Source of the DNA: an uncultured delta proteobacterium
GTDB taxonomy: Bacteria > Bdellovibrionota_C > UBA2361 > OMII01
Assembly: GCA_903904735.1 (NCBI GenBank)
Contig: CAIVDM010000191.1
Span: forward strand, 64,001 to 128,000
Length of the DNA: 64,000 bases
Direction of reading: 5' to 3'
In this document: piece after piece, positions 17,646-25,986 of the stretch
How the letters are laid out: the number at the start of each line of letters is the position of its first letter
Numbering within the stretch: the first letter of the stretch is position 1
Program-made: the position numbers and the translations under genes
The notes under the pieces: model-generated
What the model saw: only the letters and a program-made list of their open reading frames with translations
Told to the model about the DNA's origin: nothing
The model's database searches: none

Positions 17646-18089
17646 ATGGTAACTAAGATTCGCTCAATTATCGCAAAGGCTCACGAGGTAACTGTTGATG
17701 TGGCGCGTAAGGCGTCGCTAATAGGAACGACCCCAACTGAGAAGCAGGCGCAGATGATCCTCTTCTCGGCTGGTATCGTGTGTCTCGCTATCGCTCTTTC
17801 GCACGACGCGATGGCTAACGGAGTCGGCGCTCAAAATGGAAAGGCTGGCTTTGACGATGCTCGTATCGCTAACGCGACTCAGACAGTCATGCGTTTTCTA
17901 GAAGGATCGTTCGGAGCGTTAATCATGGCGGCATCCGGAATCGGAGCTATCATGAGCGCGGCGTTTGGTCAGTACAAGATGGCGCTCAGCTGTATGGTGG
18001 TCGCGGTAGGCGCGTTCATCCTCCGTTCGATGATGAATACCTTCTTCAACATCCAGAGTCTGCAGAGTGATGGTAGCGGAACCAACTAG
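17646..18089 (+). CDS. traA: TraA/VirB2-like T4SS pilin precursor
   Basis: The 147-residue product has the layout of conjugative prepilins. A long, basic leader is followed by a hydrophobic stretch ending near residue 58 with DAMANG, a likely signal-peptidase cleavage point. A mature part of about 89 residues has two hydrophobic helices (SFGALIMAASGIGAI and a second near 115-130). F TraA also has a leader of about 50 residues. Polymerisation of this subunit would form the pilus or channel. Placing the pilin last rather than first in the operon is unusual. It is followed by a strong terminator, and the long A-rich leader suggests its own expression control. Confidence 0.75.
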   Translation: MVTKIRSIIAKAHEVTVDVARKASLIGTTPTEKQAQMILFSAGIVCLAIALSHDAMANGVGAQNGKAGFDDARIANATQTVMRFLEGSFGALIMAASGIGAIMSAAFGQYKMALSCMVVAVGAFILRSMMNTFFNIQSLQSDGSGTN

Positions 18090-18117
18090 AACTAACTCCA
18101 TCAGGAGATAGTTGTAT

Positions 18118-18152
18118 GGGGCGTCGAGGTAACTCGGCGCCCCAATTTTTTT
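18118..18152 (+). terminator. Rho-independent terminator after the pilin gene
   Basis: A hairpin (GGGGCG...CGCCCC, 18118-18143) is followed by seven T residues. It ends the T4SS operon and lies in front of the convergent pseudokinase gene. Confidence 0.85.
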
Positions 18153-18227
18153 GGCAGCGAATAAACGCATCTGAAATAGGCGGCAGGAACGTGAGTCCCA
18201 GTGCCTCGAGACAAGGGGTTCCGGCCT

Positions 18228-20492
18228 CTATCCTTTGGGCTCAATGGAGAGCTTGGCCATAAGAGCTTTGAGGCACCCATCATCCTTCTCAAGGGATAGG
18301 CGCTTCTTGAGAAGATCGCGCTCCGTAGCCACCGCGACGTTGAGCTTTCCATATGCCAGCACTCGAGCTAATGGCTCGGGGTGTTTCGCGAGTAACTCTA
18401 AAAGAGAGAACGGAGCGCTCCAGGTGTTCCGTCGTAGATAGCGAGCCGCCTCAAGGTTAAAAAGGTCGGCGCTGTCAGCATGAGATCTCGCCACGAGTAA
18501 CAGGACAATAGTGTCCGCATTGGGTTCAAGCTCAAACCACTTCGTCAAAAACTGACCTCTCGTCGATGGCTCCGCCTTCAGCGCGGCCAGAAGCGCGATG
18601 GTCTGCTCCCGTGAGAGGGCGTTAGCGTCGCTGCTGAGCGTAAGAAGGAGTTTCTCGGCACCCTGTGTAAAGACCTTCTTCTGCAGCATATTTGCGGCGA
18701 AATTTCGCGCCTCGGCAACTGGATATTTGAGCAAGTCGGCGTATTGCGCTTGGTCGAGCTCGGCGGCAGTCGTGGCGCTGAGGACCACATCCAGCTTCGT
18801 CATCGCTGGAACTCGAGACCAGCCAGCCAGATCCTCAAGGGCGAACCAACTAGTCAGGGTACCCAACTGCTCCCCTCGATCTCGAATCGCGGCAAAGAGC
18901 TCGTTGGCGGCGGTAGAGTTGTCTCTCACAATCGGAACAACTAACCCAATGAGCGCTCTTGCCTTTGACTCATCTGTGGCGGCGGTCATCAATCCCTCAA
19001 ACGCTTGAGGGCGCGTATCTCCACTTGCGATTGCCGCGAGACCGATGGCCGCTGGATGACCGACCTTGGACACTCCCAGCTTCTCAATTTCCGTGAAAAG
19101 GACCCCAAACGGGGCAGGTAGAGTCGTCAAGGAGTCAAGGCTGATCGACTGAAGCTCCTTGCCTGGGTTAAGAGGCTGCGTCTCTCCGGCGATAGCCAGA
19201 AGGATCGCGGGATGAAGAGTCTTGAGAGCTGGCAGCGTGCGAGCACCCTCCGGGAACATTTGAATCAGAGCGAGAGCGACCGCCGACCTCACGTCGGTTT
19301 GCGAGAGCTGATCGCGCCACAATTCATCGAGCGCGACGCGCAATAGCCTGCTCCGCACCCCTTCAGGATTAGCTCCACCAAGAATATCCGCGGTTATAGC
19401 GTTCATAGCCGCGGGGTCGTCTCGAAGAATCGCTGACCGCGCGACCACTAGCATTCGCGGCTTCTGGTGACTCGCCCACTCAGATTCGAACTCAACCGAG
19501 TGTTCAGACACCAGTCCTGGCACTCGAGTCGCCAGGGAGTAGTAAAGCGAGGGGTATCGCTCTTTGATGAGATATACTCCCACTACCAGCGCGAGCGGAA
19601 TGAGGAGCCACCCACGATTGGATTGTGGTGCCGCGTCTTCCGTCTCCTCCCACACGTCAGCAACTCCAGACCTAGTTCCGTTCGCTGTGCTCGTGCCCGC
19701 TGAGCGCACCAACTTCCCAGCGTTGGTCCGACTGCCGTTGTGCGCCTGTTCCGCCCCCAATGGGGCAGCTGTCCCCTCATGAAGACCAAAAGCGACCGCG
19801 ACCTCCGCTAACGGAGGACGATGCCGAGGGGACGGGAGTAGAAGCTGTTCCACGACCGACGTCTGCCGGGGTGATAGTGAATCTCCGAGTAGTGTTCGAA
19901 TCATCTTGCCCAGGCAAAAAAGATCCGCCGTGGGTTCAGGAGAAAGACCCAGTGATGATTCAGGGGGAAGAAACGGGTCGGTGGAGACTTGAATCGCCCC
20001 CATCAAAGGATCAAGAAGAACAAGCTCCCCCTTCGCTACCGCGATGTTGGCCGGGGAAAGATGTCCATGTGCCATGCTGCGACGGGATAGTTCTCCAACT
20101 AACTTGATTAGCTGTTTGATGAGCCTCTCTAACTCGCCTCTACCCGATATAAGCCCTTTTTCAAGCTCATCCTGCAAGGTGTCAGCGACAAAAGGTCGAA
20201 TGATAAAAAACTGCCCTCTGTCCGCGATTAGCTGAATCTTTATCTCTTGGTTAAAGAGTCGCGCGAAACCCTCCAGGTCTCCGGCTAGCTGACGAGCGCG
20301 CGTCTCATCGAGCCGAGGTGAGAGCCTCATTAGACTGACGCTCCCGCGCGTCAAGATCAGCGGTCTAACGTCCCAAGCCTCACGACCCAATACGACATTG
20401 ACACAGACGGAGCCCTCGGGGAAAAAACGTGAGCACTCCTCAAAGATTGTTCTCTGTGGCGTATCAAGTGATTCGGGCGCGAGAAGTCTCAC
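18228..20492 (-). CDS. Membrane protein with a degenerate protein-kinase domain and helical repeats
   Basis: This 754-residue protein has an N-terminal kinase-like domain (about 1-240). The catalytic-loop equivalent reads HGHLSPANI (142-150), where active kinases have the catalytic Asp, and the DFG site reads LLDP (159-162). Later landmarks remain: TADLFCLG near 188 and PRHRP near 222. It therefore looks like a pseudokinase, or a highly diverged kinase. A membrane segment follows at about 294-309. The remaining 440 residues are helical, Leu/Ala-rich and repeat-like, as in HEAT or TPR arrays, and would lie outside the cytoplasm. It starts with GTG. It sits between the T4SS terminator and ispG; no functional link to either is shown. 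Confidence 0.65.
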   Translation of the reverse strand: MRLLAPESLDTPQRTIFEECSRFFPEGSVCVNVVLGREAWDVRPLILTRGSVSLMRLSPRLDETRARQLAGDLEGFARLFNQEIKIQLIADRGQFFIIRPFVADTLQDELEKGLISGRGELERLIKQLIKLVGELSRRSMAHGHLSPANIAVAKGELVLLDPLMGAIQVSTDPFLPPESSLGLSPEPTADLFCLGKMIRTLLGDSLSPRQTSVVEQLLLPSPRHRPPLAEVAVAFGLHEGTAAPLGAEQAHNGSRTNAGKLVRSAGTSTANGTRSGVADVWEETEDAAPQSNRGWLLIPLALVVGVYLIKERYPSLYYSLATRVPGLVSEHSVEFESEWASHQKPRMLVVARSAILRDDPAAMNAITADILGGANPEGVRSRLLRVALDELWRDQLSQTDVRSAVALALIQMFPEGARTLPALKTLHPAILLAIAGETQPLNPGKELQSISLDSLTTLPAPFGVLFTEIEKLGVSKVGHPAAIGLAAIASGDTRPQAFEGLMTAATDESKARALIGLVVPIVRDNSTAANELFAAIRDRGEQLGTLTSWFALEDLAGWSRVPAMTKLDVVLSATTAAELDQAQYADLLKYPVAEARNFAANMLQKKVFTQGAEKLLLTLSSDANALSREQTIALLAALKAEPSTRGQFLTKWFELEPNADTIVLLLVARSHADSADLFNLEAARYLRRNTWSAPFSLLELLAKHPEPLARVLAYGKLNVAVATERDLLKKRLSLEKDDGCLKALMAKLSIEPKG

Positions 20493-20552
20493 AGAGCTAT
20501 ATCCTCATGTTGAGGTGAAAGAATTAATACCCAACGGGCAGTCGAGCGATGA

Positions 20553-21734
20553 CTAGAGTCCGCGCTCCGAGACCAGTTTCTCCATCTCTCTCCGGAGTAT
20601 TGGAACAATCTCATCGTATGAGAATTGTCCGAGGAGAGCACTCCCCTTCTTTAAGTTAACATGGCTCGGGGCGCACCATAAGCCTAAGTCGGCGTCATCG
20701 GTTTCACCCGGACCGTTTACGCGACATCCCATCACCGCGATGGTAAGTTTCTTCGCCGCGAACTCGTGAGTCATCTCCTTAACCTTTTGCGCGAGCTCCA
20801 CAAACGCCTCGTTCTCGACTCGTGAGCATGATGGGCATGAGATTATATTCAACCCGTCGTGCTCAAAGCGTGGAACAGAACGGAAACGTCCGGCATACAC
20901 ATCAGAGATTATCTTCTTCGCCAGGAGCACTTCTTGATGCTTCTCCGCGTGCGGAAGTGTAAGCGAGACTCGTAGCGTGTCGCCAATACCCCGCGCCAGA
21001 AGGTTTTCAAACGCCACGCGTGTCTTCACCTCTCCCATGGGCAGCATCCCAGCCTCGGTCACCCCAAGGTGCAGCGGAATCTCGGGATAAAGCTCAGCGA
21101 AACGACTGTTAATCTCGAGTACGTCGTTGGGGTCGGAGCTCTTAAGAGAGACCACGTAATTGGTGAATCCTAGATCCTCTAGATATCCGATATGTTCCTT
21201 GGCCGAGGTCAGCGCCACCTCGATAGGGTCGCCTTCATGCTCGGCTTGGGCGGGGTCAAGCGAGCCAAAATTGACGCCGATGCGAAGCGCTAAATCATGC
21301 TCTCGCGCCACGTTAACGATATACTTTACCTTTTCCCGCACCGGGGTGTCCTTTTCATGGTGATAGAGATGCCCGGGATTGTATCGAATCTTCTGCACGA
21401 AAGGTGCCACAGCCTTGGCAAGCTTGTAGCTCTCTTGAAGGTCAACGACGAGCCTCGCGTCTGTCTGCTTTCTAATCTCGGCAAGAGCCTCCACGTCTCG
21501 TCTACTGTCGATGGCGATGCGGATTATATCGGCACCGTTCTCCCACAGTAGCAGAATCTGGCGAGTGGTGGCGGCGAGGTCTTGTGTCTTGGTGGCGCAC
21601 ATTGACTGCACGGAAATAGGCCCCTCGCTGCCGATAATGAGATCTCTGACCTTTACCGACCTGGTCTTTCGACGTCTTATTCGGGGAGTATCGCTAACCG
21701 TGGTGAGTAATGAGGGGCGACTATTATCGTTCAT
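20553..21734 (-). CDS. ispG: 4-hydroxy-3-methylbut-2-en-1-yl diphosphate synthase (flavodoxin or ferredoxin)
   Basis: This 393-residue protein is IspG (GcpE), which makes HMBPP from cyclic methylerythritol diphosphate in the MEP isoprenoid pathway. It shows the family start ([10 protein letters not shown]), a TIM-barrel part and the [4Fe-4S] cysteines: CPSC at 300-303 and GCRVNGPGE with Cys337. The length fits the short bacterial form. The ATG is preceded by AAGGTAG. The pathway implies that the organism makes isoprenoids by the MEP route. The pseudokinase gene begins 60 bases downstream on the same strand. Confidence 0.97.
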   Translation of the reverse strand: MNDNSRPSLLTTVSDTPRIRRRKTRSVKVRDLIIGSEGPISVQSMCATKTQDLAATTRQILLLWENGADIIRIAIDSRRDVEALAEIRKQTDARLVVDLQESYKLAKAVAPFVQKIRYNPGHLYHHEKDTPVREKVKYIVNVAREHDLALRIGVNFGSLDPAQAEHEGDPIEVALTSAKEHIGYLEDLGFTNYVVSLKSSDPNDVLEINSRFAELYPEIPLHLGVTEAGMLPMGEVKTRVAFENLLARGIGDTLRVSLTLPHAEKHQEVLLAKKIISDVYAGRFRSVPRFEHDGLNIISCPSCSRVENEAFVELAQKVKEMTHEFAAKKLTIAVMGCRVNGPGETDDADLGLWCAPSHVNLKKGSALLGQFSYDEIVPILRREMEKLVSERGL

Positions 21735-21832
21735 ACGGGTACTACCTTGATGATCAACTTGTCACCAGGCCAAAAGCAGGCGTAAATCGGCAGCCACAAT
21801 CTTTTTTCCCTGGTGGGCTCGCTAAATTGTTG

Positions 21833-21838
21833 TATAAT
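21833..21838 (+). promoter_or_regulatory. Candidate -10 element of the exported protein/phosphoribosyltransferase pair
   Basis: TATAAT occurs at 21833-21838, flanked by GTTG and CAAC. No good -35 hexamer lies at the right distance. A start near 21845 would give a leader of about 68 bases before the ATG at 21914. Confidence 0.35.
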
Positions 21839-21913
21839 CAACGATTTAAGGCAACCCGTTGGATGCCTGCTTGACTCGAAATGTCACCGTAACGCGTTGA
21901 TTTTAGGTGCTGC

Positions 21914-22312
21914 ATGCCTTCATATCGCTCACTTTTAGCAAGTGCCTTCGTAGTAGTCTTACTCGTGGCGCGCGCACACCCTGCGAGCTCGGAAAGTAGC
22001 GACGCGCCAGAGGCGAGCTTTTCGCCTACTTGGAAGTTGCTAAGAAACGAAGCTAAGGAGCAGTTTATCTCTGGTTATCTGTTCGGCTGGCGTGACGCGA
22101 AGAAAGTAACTGAGATAGCAATCGAATATGTGAAAGAGAATCCCGGAAATGCCGTTAATGGTCTTGAACGGGTTCGAGGGATCTACGATATGGAGGGGCT
22201 CACCGCTGATAGCGTCGTGAGAGAGTTAGATAAGTTTTTCGCTGAATCGGACGGAAAGGACGCCACGCTTTCGCAGGCGGTGACCGCGGTTCGAATGAGA
22301 ATGGGGAGATGA
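21914..22312 (+). CDS. Small exported helical protein of unknown function
   Basis: This 132-residue protein has a signal peptide (hydrophobic to about residue 25, ending HPASSE). The mature part is helical, with EQFISGYLFGWRDAKK and a run of acidic helices. No family was recognised. It overlaps the next gene's reading region, and GGGGAG near its stop serves as that gene's ribosome-binding site. The pair is divergent from ispG and therefore a separate transcription unit. Confidence 0.65.
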   Translation: MPSYRSLLASAFVVVLLVARAHPASSESSDAPEASFSPTWKLLRNEAKEQFISGYLFGWRDAKKVTEIAIEYVKENPGNAVNGLERVRGIYDMEGLTADSVVRELDKFFAESDGKDATLSQAVTAVRMRMGR

Positions 22313-22314
22313 AA

Positions 22315-22854
22315 ATGGCAGATATTGAGCAGCTCGAAGATGTTTTCGGACGCATTACTGAGGAGTATCAGGAGCCAGTTCCGATAGGCGGTCGTTGTGA
22401 GAGCCGGATATTTTATCGGGTTGAGGACTTAAGCGACGATGACTTAAACGCATGCGCTGAGTACGTTGCTGAGCGCATTCGGAACGTCGTGTCCCCGTCC
22501 AAGCCACAGCTATTTCTCAAGCTGCCAGGCGGCTACTCTTTCTTCGCTGAGAGACTGTGTGCGGTGTACTCCGAACTATACAATCGTGGTCAGGAAGTGC
22601 CCCTCGAGCAGTACATCGAGAGCAAGATGGCGAATGGTCATGGAGAGAAGTACAAGGGATACAACTCGATCCTTGTGACGGATGTAATTACCACCGCTCG
22701 TTCAAGCCTCGAGGCTCACACTCGCGCGACCTTACGTGGGATACCTGTTCTTTGCTGGGCGACCTTGATCGACCGAACCTTCGGTCCGGGACCAGTGCCA
22801 GTGGTGTCCGCCTTCACTGGGGCGCCTGTCCGAGTGTTAACGCAGATCGGGTAA
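22315..22854 (+). CDS. Phosphoribosyltransferase-like protein
   Basis: This protein of about 179 residues has a type I phosphoribosyltransferase motif (ILVTDVITTARSS) at about residues 122-134, where PRPP binds in orotate phosphoribosyltransferases. The motif has one acidic residue, where many family members have two, and Ala where Gly is usual. The ATG at 22315 is preferred because GGGGAG lies six bases upstream; an in-frame ATG at 22309 sits directly after that site. A role in pyrimidine synthesis is possible but unproven. The acceptor base cannot be read from the sequence. The gene is co-transcribed with a small exported protein, which is odd for a nucleotide enzyme. Confidence 0.6.
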   Translation: MADIEQLEDVFGRITEEYQEPVPIGGRCESRIFYRVEDLSDDDLNACAEYVAERIRNVVSPSKPQLFLKLPGGYSFFAERLCAVYSELYNRGQEVPLEQYIESKMANGHGEKYKGYNSILVTDVITTARSSLEAHTRATLRGIPVLCWATLIDRTFGPGPVPVVSAFTGAPVRVLTQIG

Positions 22855-22865
22855 TGTATTGGGGC

Positions 22866-22982
22866 GCGGAGCTTCCAGCTCCGCTCACAACATTCACTCT
22901 GTCGATAAACCTGGCTTAATAAGCGGAGGTAGAAGCTCTGCGCTCCAGACGCAGGCGCAAGAAGCAGAGCTGGAAGCTCTGC
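22866..22982. repeat. Palindromic repeats between convergent genes
   Basis: Two hairpins share the core AGCT-NNN-AGCT. The first is 22866-22884 (GCGGAGCT, TCC, AGCTCCGC) and the second 22964-22982 (GCAGAGCT, GGA, AGCTCTGC). A partial copy, GAAGCTCTGCG, occurs near 22932 and again near 22973, with similar flanks (CTCCAGACGC and GTCCAAACGC). They lie between two convergent genes and look like a dispersed REP-type element. They may also help end transcription, but no T-run follows. Confidence 0.55.
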
Positions 22983-22992
22983 GGTCCAAACG

Positions 22993-23598
22993 CTAGCGTC
23001 GCTTCAGAGGGATAACCTTGCCCGCGCCAACGGCTATCTTTGGCTGTGAATAAGGCTGTGGAACGTGCGGGGCATCCTGTACAGACTGCTCATCGAGAAG
23101 CTCGATAGTTGAGAGTACTGTAGCGCCCTCCTCACTTAGCTCTGCTGCGGGTCGAACTACGCGACTACGCTTAATTAAGAGGTCCAATTCGTGATGGGCA
23201 GCTTGCCCTGCTTGTACCCTCGCTTTGAGGCTGACTAAGCTCGTGGCGAGACCGCTCGCTTTGATAAAATCACCGCGTTCCGCGCTCGCTATCAGATCAC
23301 GCTGTTGCTGTACCAGCTCGCTCTCACTGCCACGCCACAGCGACTGAAACTCGCTTCGAAGCGCGAAAATGTCGTATACCAACTTCTTTGTGCTTGCAGA
23401 GTCCGCGGTGTCGGTGAGCTTGCGGAGCAAGAGGCTATTGATGTCGCGCCACTCCGAGACTTGAGCCGCCGATAACTCAGCGGAGGTCCCTTCCATGCGA
23501 ACGATAGATTGCCCACCGGTGTTGTTGTAGAGGCGAAGAGCCCGACGACTCTTCTGAATAAGCGCTAACAAGCGCGAGCGAAATGATTCCGATTCCAT
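22993..23598 (-). CDS. Hypothetical helical protein
   Basis: This 201-residue, charged protein is predicted to be almost all alpha-helical over its first 150 residues, without a signal peptide or membrane segment. The C-terminal 50 residues are Pro/Val-rich and probably flexible, ending GKVIPLKRR. An AAGGG ribosome-binding site precedes the ATG. It stands alone between the repeat element and a 200-base gap before tgt. No family was recognised. Confidence 0.6.
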   Translation of the reverse strand: MESESFRSRLLALIQKSRRALRLYNNTGGQSIVRMEGTSAELSAAQVSEWRDINSLLLRKLTDTADSASTKKLVYDIFALRSEFQSLWRGSESELVQQQRDLIASAERGDFIKASGLATSLVSLKARVQAGQAAHHELDLLIKRSRVVRPAAELSEEGATVLSTIELLDEQSVQDAPHVPQPYSQPKIAVGAGKVIPLKRR

Positions 23599-23801
23599 AC
23601 CCTTACTAACCCAAAAGTGGACTCGCAGGTTTACCAGCGCACGGCTAGCAAATCAACCTTAAAATACGGAACAACGTCTCATTGTCGCAGCGAGATGGCT
23701 GGGTAGCAAGACATATTTAGGGCCCCTACTGCGAGCCCTTCGAGTCCCGCGCTTCGATGTGGTGTGCGGGGGCTAGCGACACAACTCGAAGTGGGGAATG
23801 C

Positions 23802-24935
23802 CTATTCCGCTAACGCATGAAGGTCGAGCGCCTTCCAGCGCGTCTTAATCACCCCATACAGCGACGCGAACGTCCCCTCCTCTATCGACTCACGAATCCG
23901 TCTCATCAACGAGAGATAGTGAGTGAGGTTGTGGATACTCGCCAGCTGGGGCCCCAACATCTCTCCGACCTTGAACAAGTGATGGATATAGGCCCGGGAG
24001 TGAGTCCGACAAGCAAAACAGGTGCAGGTCGGGTCAATCGGGCTGGAATCCTCGGCGTATCTTGAGTTCTTGATATTGAAAAACGGAGGATCGTCTTCCA
24101 CAAAGACCCGCCCAAAACGACCTGAACGGGTCGGCATCACGCAGTCAAAGATATCAACGCCGTGCGATACCGCCTCTACGATATCCTCCGGTGTCCCTAC
24201 ACCCATAAGATACCGGATGTGGTCCGACGGCAGTTGGTCGGGATGGTAGCTTAAGACCTCATACATGGAGGCTTTTGGCTCACCGACGCTCACACCCCCG
24301 ATCGCGTACCCATCAAATGGAATTTCGGCTATTTGCTGGGCGGACTTGGTTCGTAGCTCCCGATGGCAACCGCCCTGTGTTATCCCGAACATACACAGCT
24401 CAGGGTCGGTTCGAGCGTCAAGAGAGCGACGCGCCCAGCGAACGGTCATATCAAGAGAGCGATTGAAGGAGTCGAAATCGATGTCACTAGCCGGACACTC
24501 ATCGAGCGCCATAGCGATATCGACGCCCATGGTCTGCTGGACCTCAATAGACTTCTCAGGTGATAGGAACTGCTTGGAGCCATCTAAATGGGAACGAAAC
24601 TCAATACCGCGCTCTGTAATCGTGCGAATGCTCTTGAGGCTAAAAACCTGGAAGCCTCCTGAATCACTGAGTATGGGACCCTTCCAGCCCGTGAACGTGT
24701 GGATACCCCCGAGCTTTTTGATGCGCTCATGTCCTGGGCGAAGCCACAAGTGATACGTGTTTACGAGCATTACCGACGCGCCAAGCTCCTCTAATCGCTG
24801 CACATCGACTCCCTTTACGGAGGCGCGTGTACCTACGGGCATGAACGTTGGAGTCTCGAAAGAGCCCGCGCGCGCTCGAAACGAGCCGCGCCTGGCCTTT
24901 CCATCCATTTTCTTTAAGGTGTAACGTGCTGTCAT
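23802..24935 (-). CDS. tgt: tRNA-guanine(34) transglycosylase
   Basis: This 377-residue enzyme swaps guanine-34 for preQ1 in tRNAs for Asp, Asn, His and Tyr, on the way to queuosine. The substrate loop LSDSGGFQVFSL holds the Asp that starts the reaction. MPTRSGRFG and the C-terminal zinc site CTCFACRTHSRAYIHHLF are both present. Length and motifs are standard for the bacterial enzyme. The start overlaps the stop of queA by four bases (ATGA), so the two queuosine genes are translationally coupled. Confidence 0.97.
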   Translation of the reverse strand: MTARYTLKKMDGKARRGSFRARAGSFETPTFMPVGTRASVKGVDVQRLEELGASVMLVNTYHLWLRPGHERIKKLGGIHTFTGWKGPILSDSGGFQVFSLKSIRTITERGIEFRSHLDGSKQFLSPEKSIEVQQTMGVDIAMALDECPASDIDFDSFNRSLDMTVRWARRSLDARTDPELCMFGITQGGCHRELRTKSAQQIAEIPFDGYAIGGVSVGEPKASMYEVLSYHPDQLPSDHIRYLMGVGTPEDIVEAVSHGVDIFDCVMPTRSGRFGRVFVEDDPPFFNIKNSRYAEDSSPIDPTCTCFACRTHSRAYIHHLFKVGEMLGPQLASIHNLTHYLSLMRRIRESIEEGTFASLYGVIKTRWKALDLHALAE

Positions 24936-25966
24936 AAGATTAACATCCCATCGCCATAGCTAAGAAACCGATACTCGTTGGCGAGTGCCGTCTCGTACGA
25001 GCGACAGAGCAGATCCTTACCCAGGAGCGACTCTACCAGTAAGAGATGTGTAGTCGACGGTTGGTGAAAATTTGTCACGACGGCGTCGACGACGCTGAAC
25101 TGGAACCCTGGGGAAATGAACAGGGACGTCTCAGTGTCGTGTGAGCTTGAGCCTTGTCGCGCCGCGCTCTCAAGTGCTCTGATAACTGTCGTGCCGATAG
25201 CGATCACCCTGCCGCCAGCGCTCCGACTGGCCTGGAGACTCTCAATTAAGCTTGGCAACACGTTAAATAACTCAGTGCCCGGTGGTCGGAGCTCTCCATT
25301 CACGAAAATAGGTTGAAAACTCGCCGCCCCCACATGGAGTGTTACCGTATCGATCTGGCAGCCGACCGAGGCTCTGATATTCTCAATCAGTGCCGTTGAG
25401 AAATGAAGGGAGGCAGTGGGCGCCGCGACCGAGCCTACGTGTTCAGCGAAGATGCTTTGATAATCGATCTTGTCCTGATCGTCCGCGCGTCCGTTTCTGA
25501 TGTACGGAGGAATTGGCATCGTGCCAAGGGACACAATCAGTCGGAACGTCTCCTCTCGAGATGATGTCTCGAACTTCAATCGGATGCGGTCAGGGGTGTC
25601 AGATGATATTTGACGCGCGCGGAGTTGATCTCCAAAGAGCAGCGCGCTGGCGGCTCGAATGCGTCGCATTGGGTATCCGATCGCGATCCACTCATTGTCA
25701 GCCACTTCACGCAGAAGGACTAACTCCACCTGATGCCCCTCGGGGGTATCGAGGCGCGGATAAAAACGCGCGGGCATGACCCTCGTGTCGTTGAACACCA
25801 GCCGATCGCTCGGTCGCAGGAACTGAGAAATTACTGAGAAGCTCTCGTGATGGATCGAGCCGTCACGTCGATTAACCACCAACATCTTCGCCGATTCCGG
25901 TGGATACACTGGTCGCTGGGCGATTCGCTCATCTGGAAGGTGGTACGAAAATGGCTCGAGAGACAC
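24932..25966 (-). CDS. queA: S-adenosylmethionine:tRNA ribosyltransferase-isomerase
   Basis: This 344-residue QueA moves the ribosyl part of SAM onto preQ1-modified tRNA to make epoxyqueuosine. Recognised features include the start YHLPDERIAQRPVYPPESAKML, the internal GSVAAPTASLHFS and VTNFHQP near the C-terminus. It begins with GTG without a clear ribosome-binding site. It is the first gene of the queA-tgt pair and ends in an ATGA overlap with tgt. Confidence 0.96.
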   Translation of the reverse strand: MSLEPFSYHLPDERIAQRPVYPPESAKMLVVNRRDGSIHHESFSVISQFLRPSDRLVFNDTRVMPARFYPRLDTPEGHQVELVLLREVADNEWIAIGYPMRRIRAASALLFGDQLRARQISSDTPDRIRLKFETSSREETFRLIVSLGTMPIPPYIRNGRADDQDKIDYQSIFAEHVGSVAAPTASLHFSTALIENIRASVGCQIDTVTLHVGAASFQPIFVNGELRPPGTELFNVLPSLIESLQASRSAGGRVIAIGTTVIRALESAARQGSSSHDTETSLFISPGFQFSVVDAVVTNFHQPSTTHLLLVESLLGKDLLCRSYETALANEYRFLSYGDGMLIL

Positions 25967-25986
25967 AACTACTACTGACCGATGTA

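Noticed and set aside
1-18150. A recently acquired genomic island
   Set aside because: No integrase, tRNA-type attachment site, terminal repeat or abrupt change of base composition was seen by eye. The secretion locus may be old and fixed.
22866-22982. A CRISPR-like array
   Set aside because: Only two or three imperfect palindromes, with no regular spacers and no cas genes near. It fits a REP-type repeat better.
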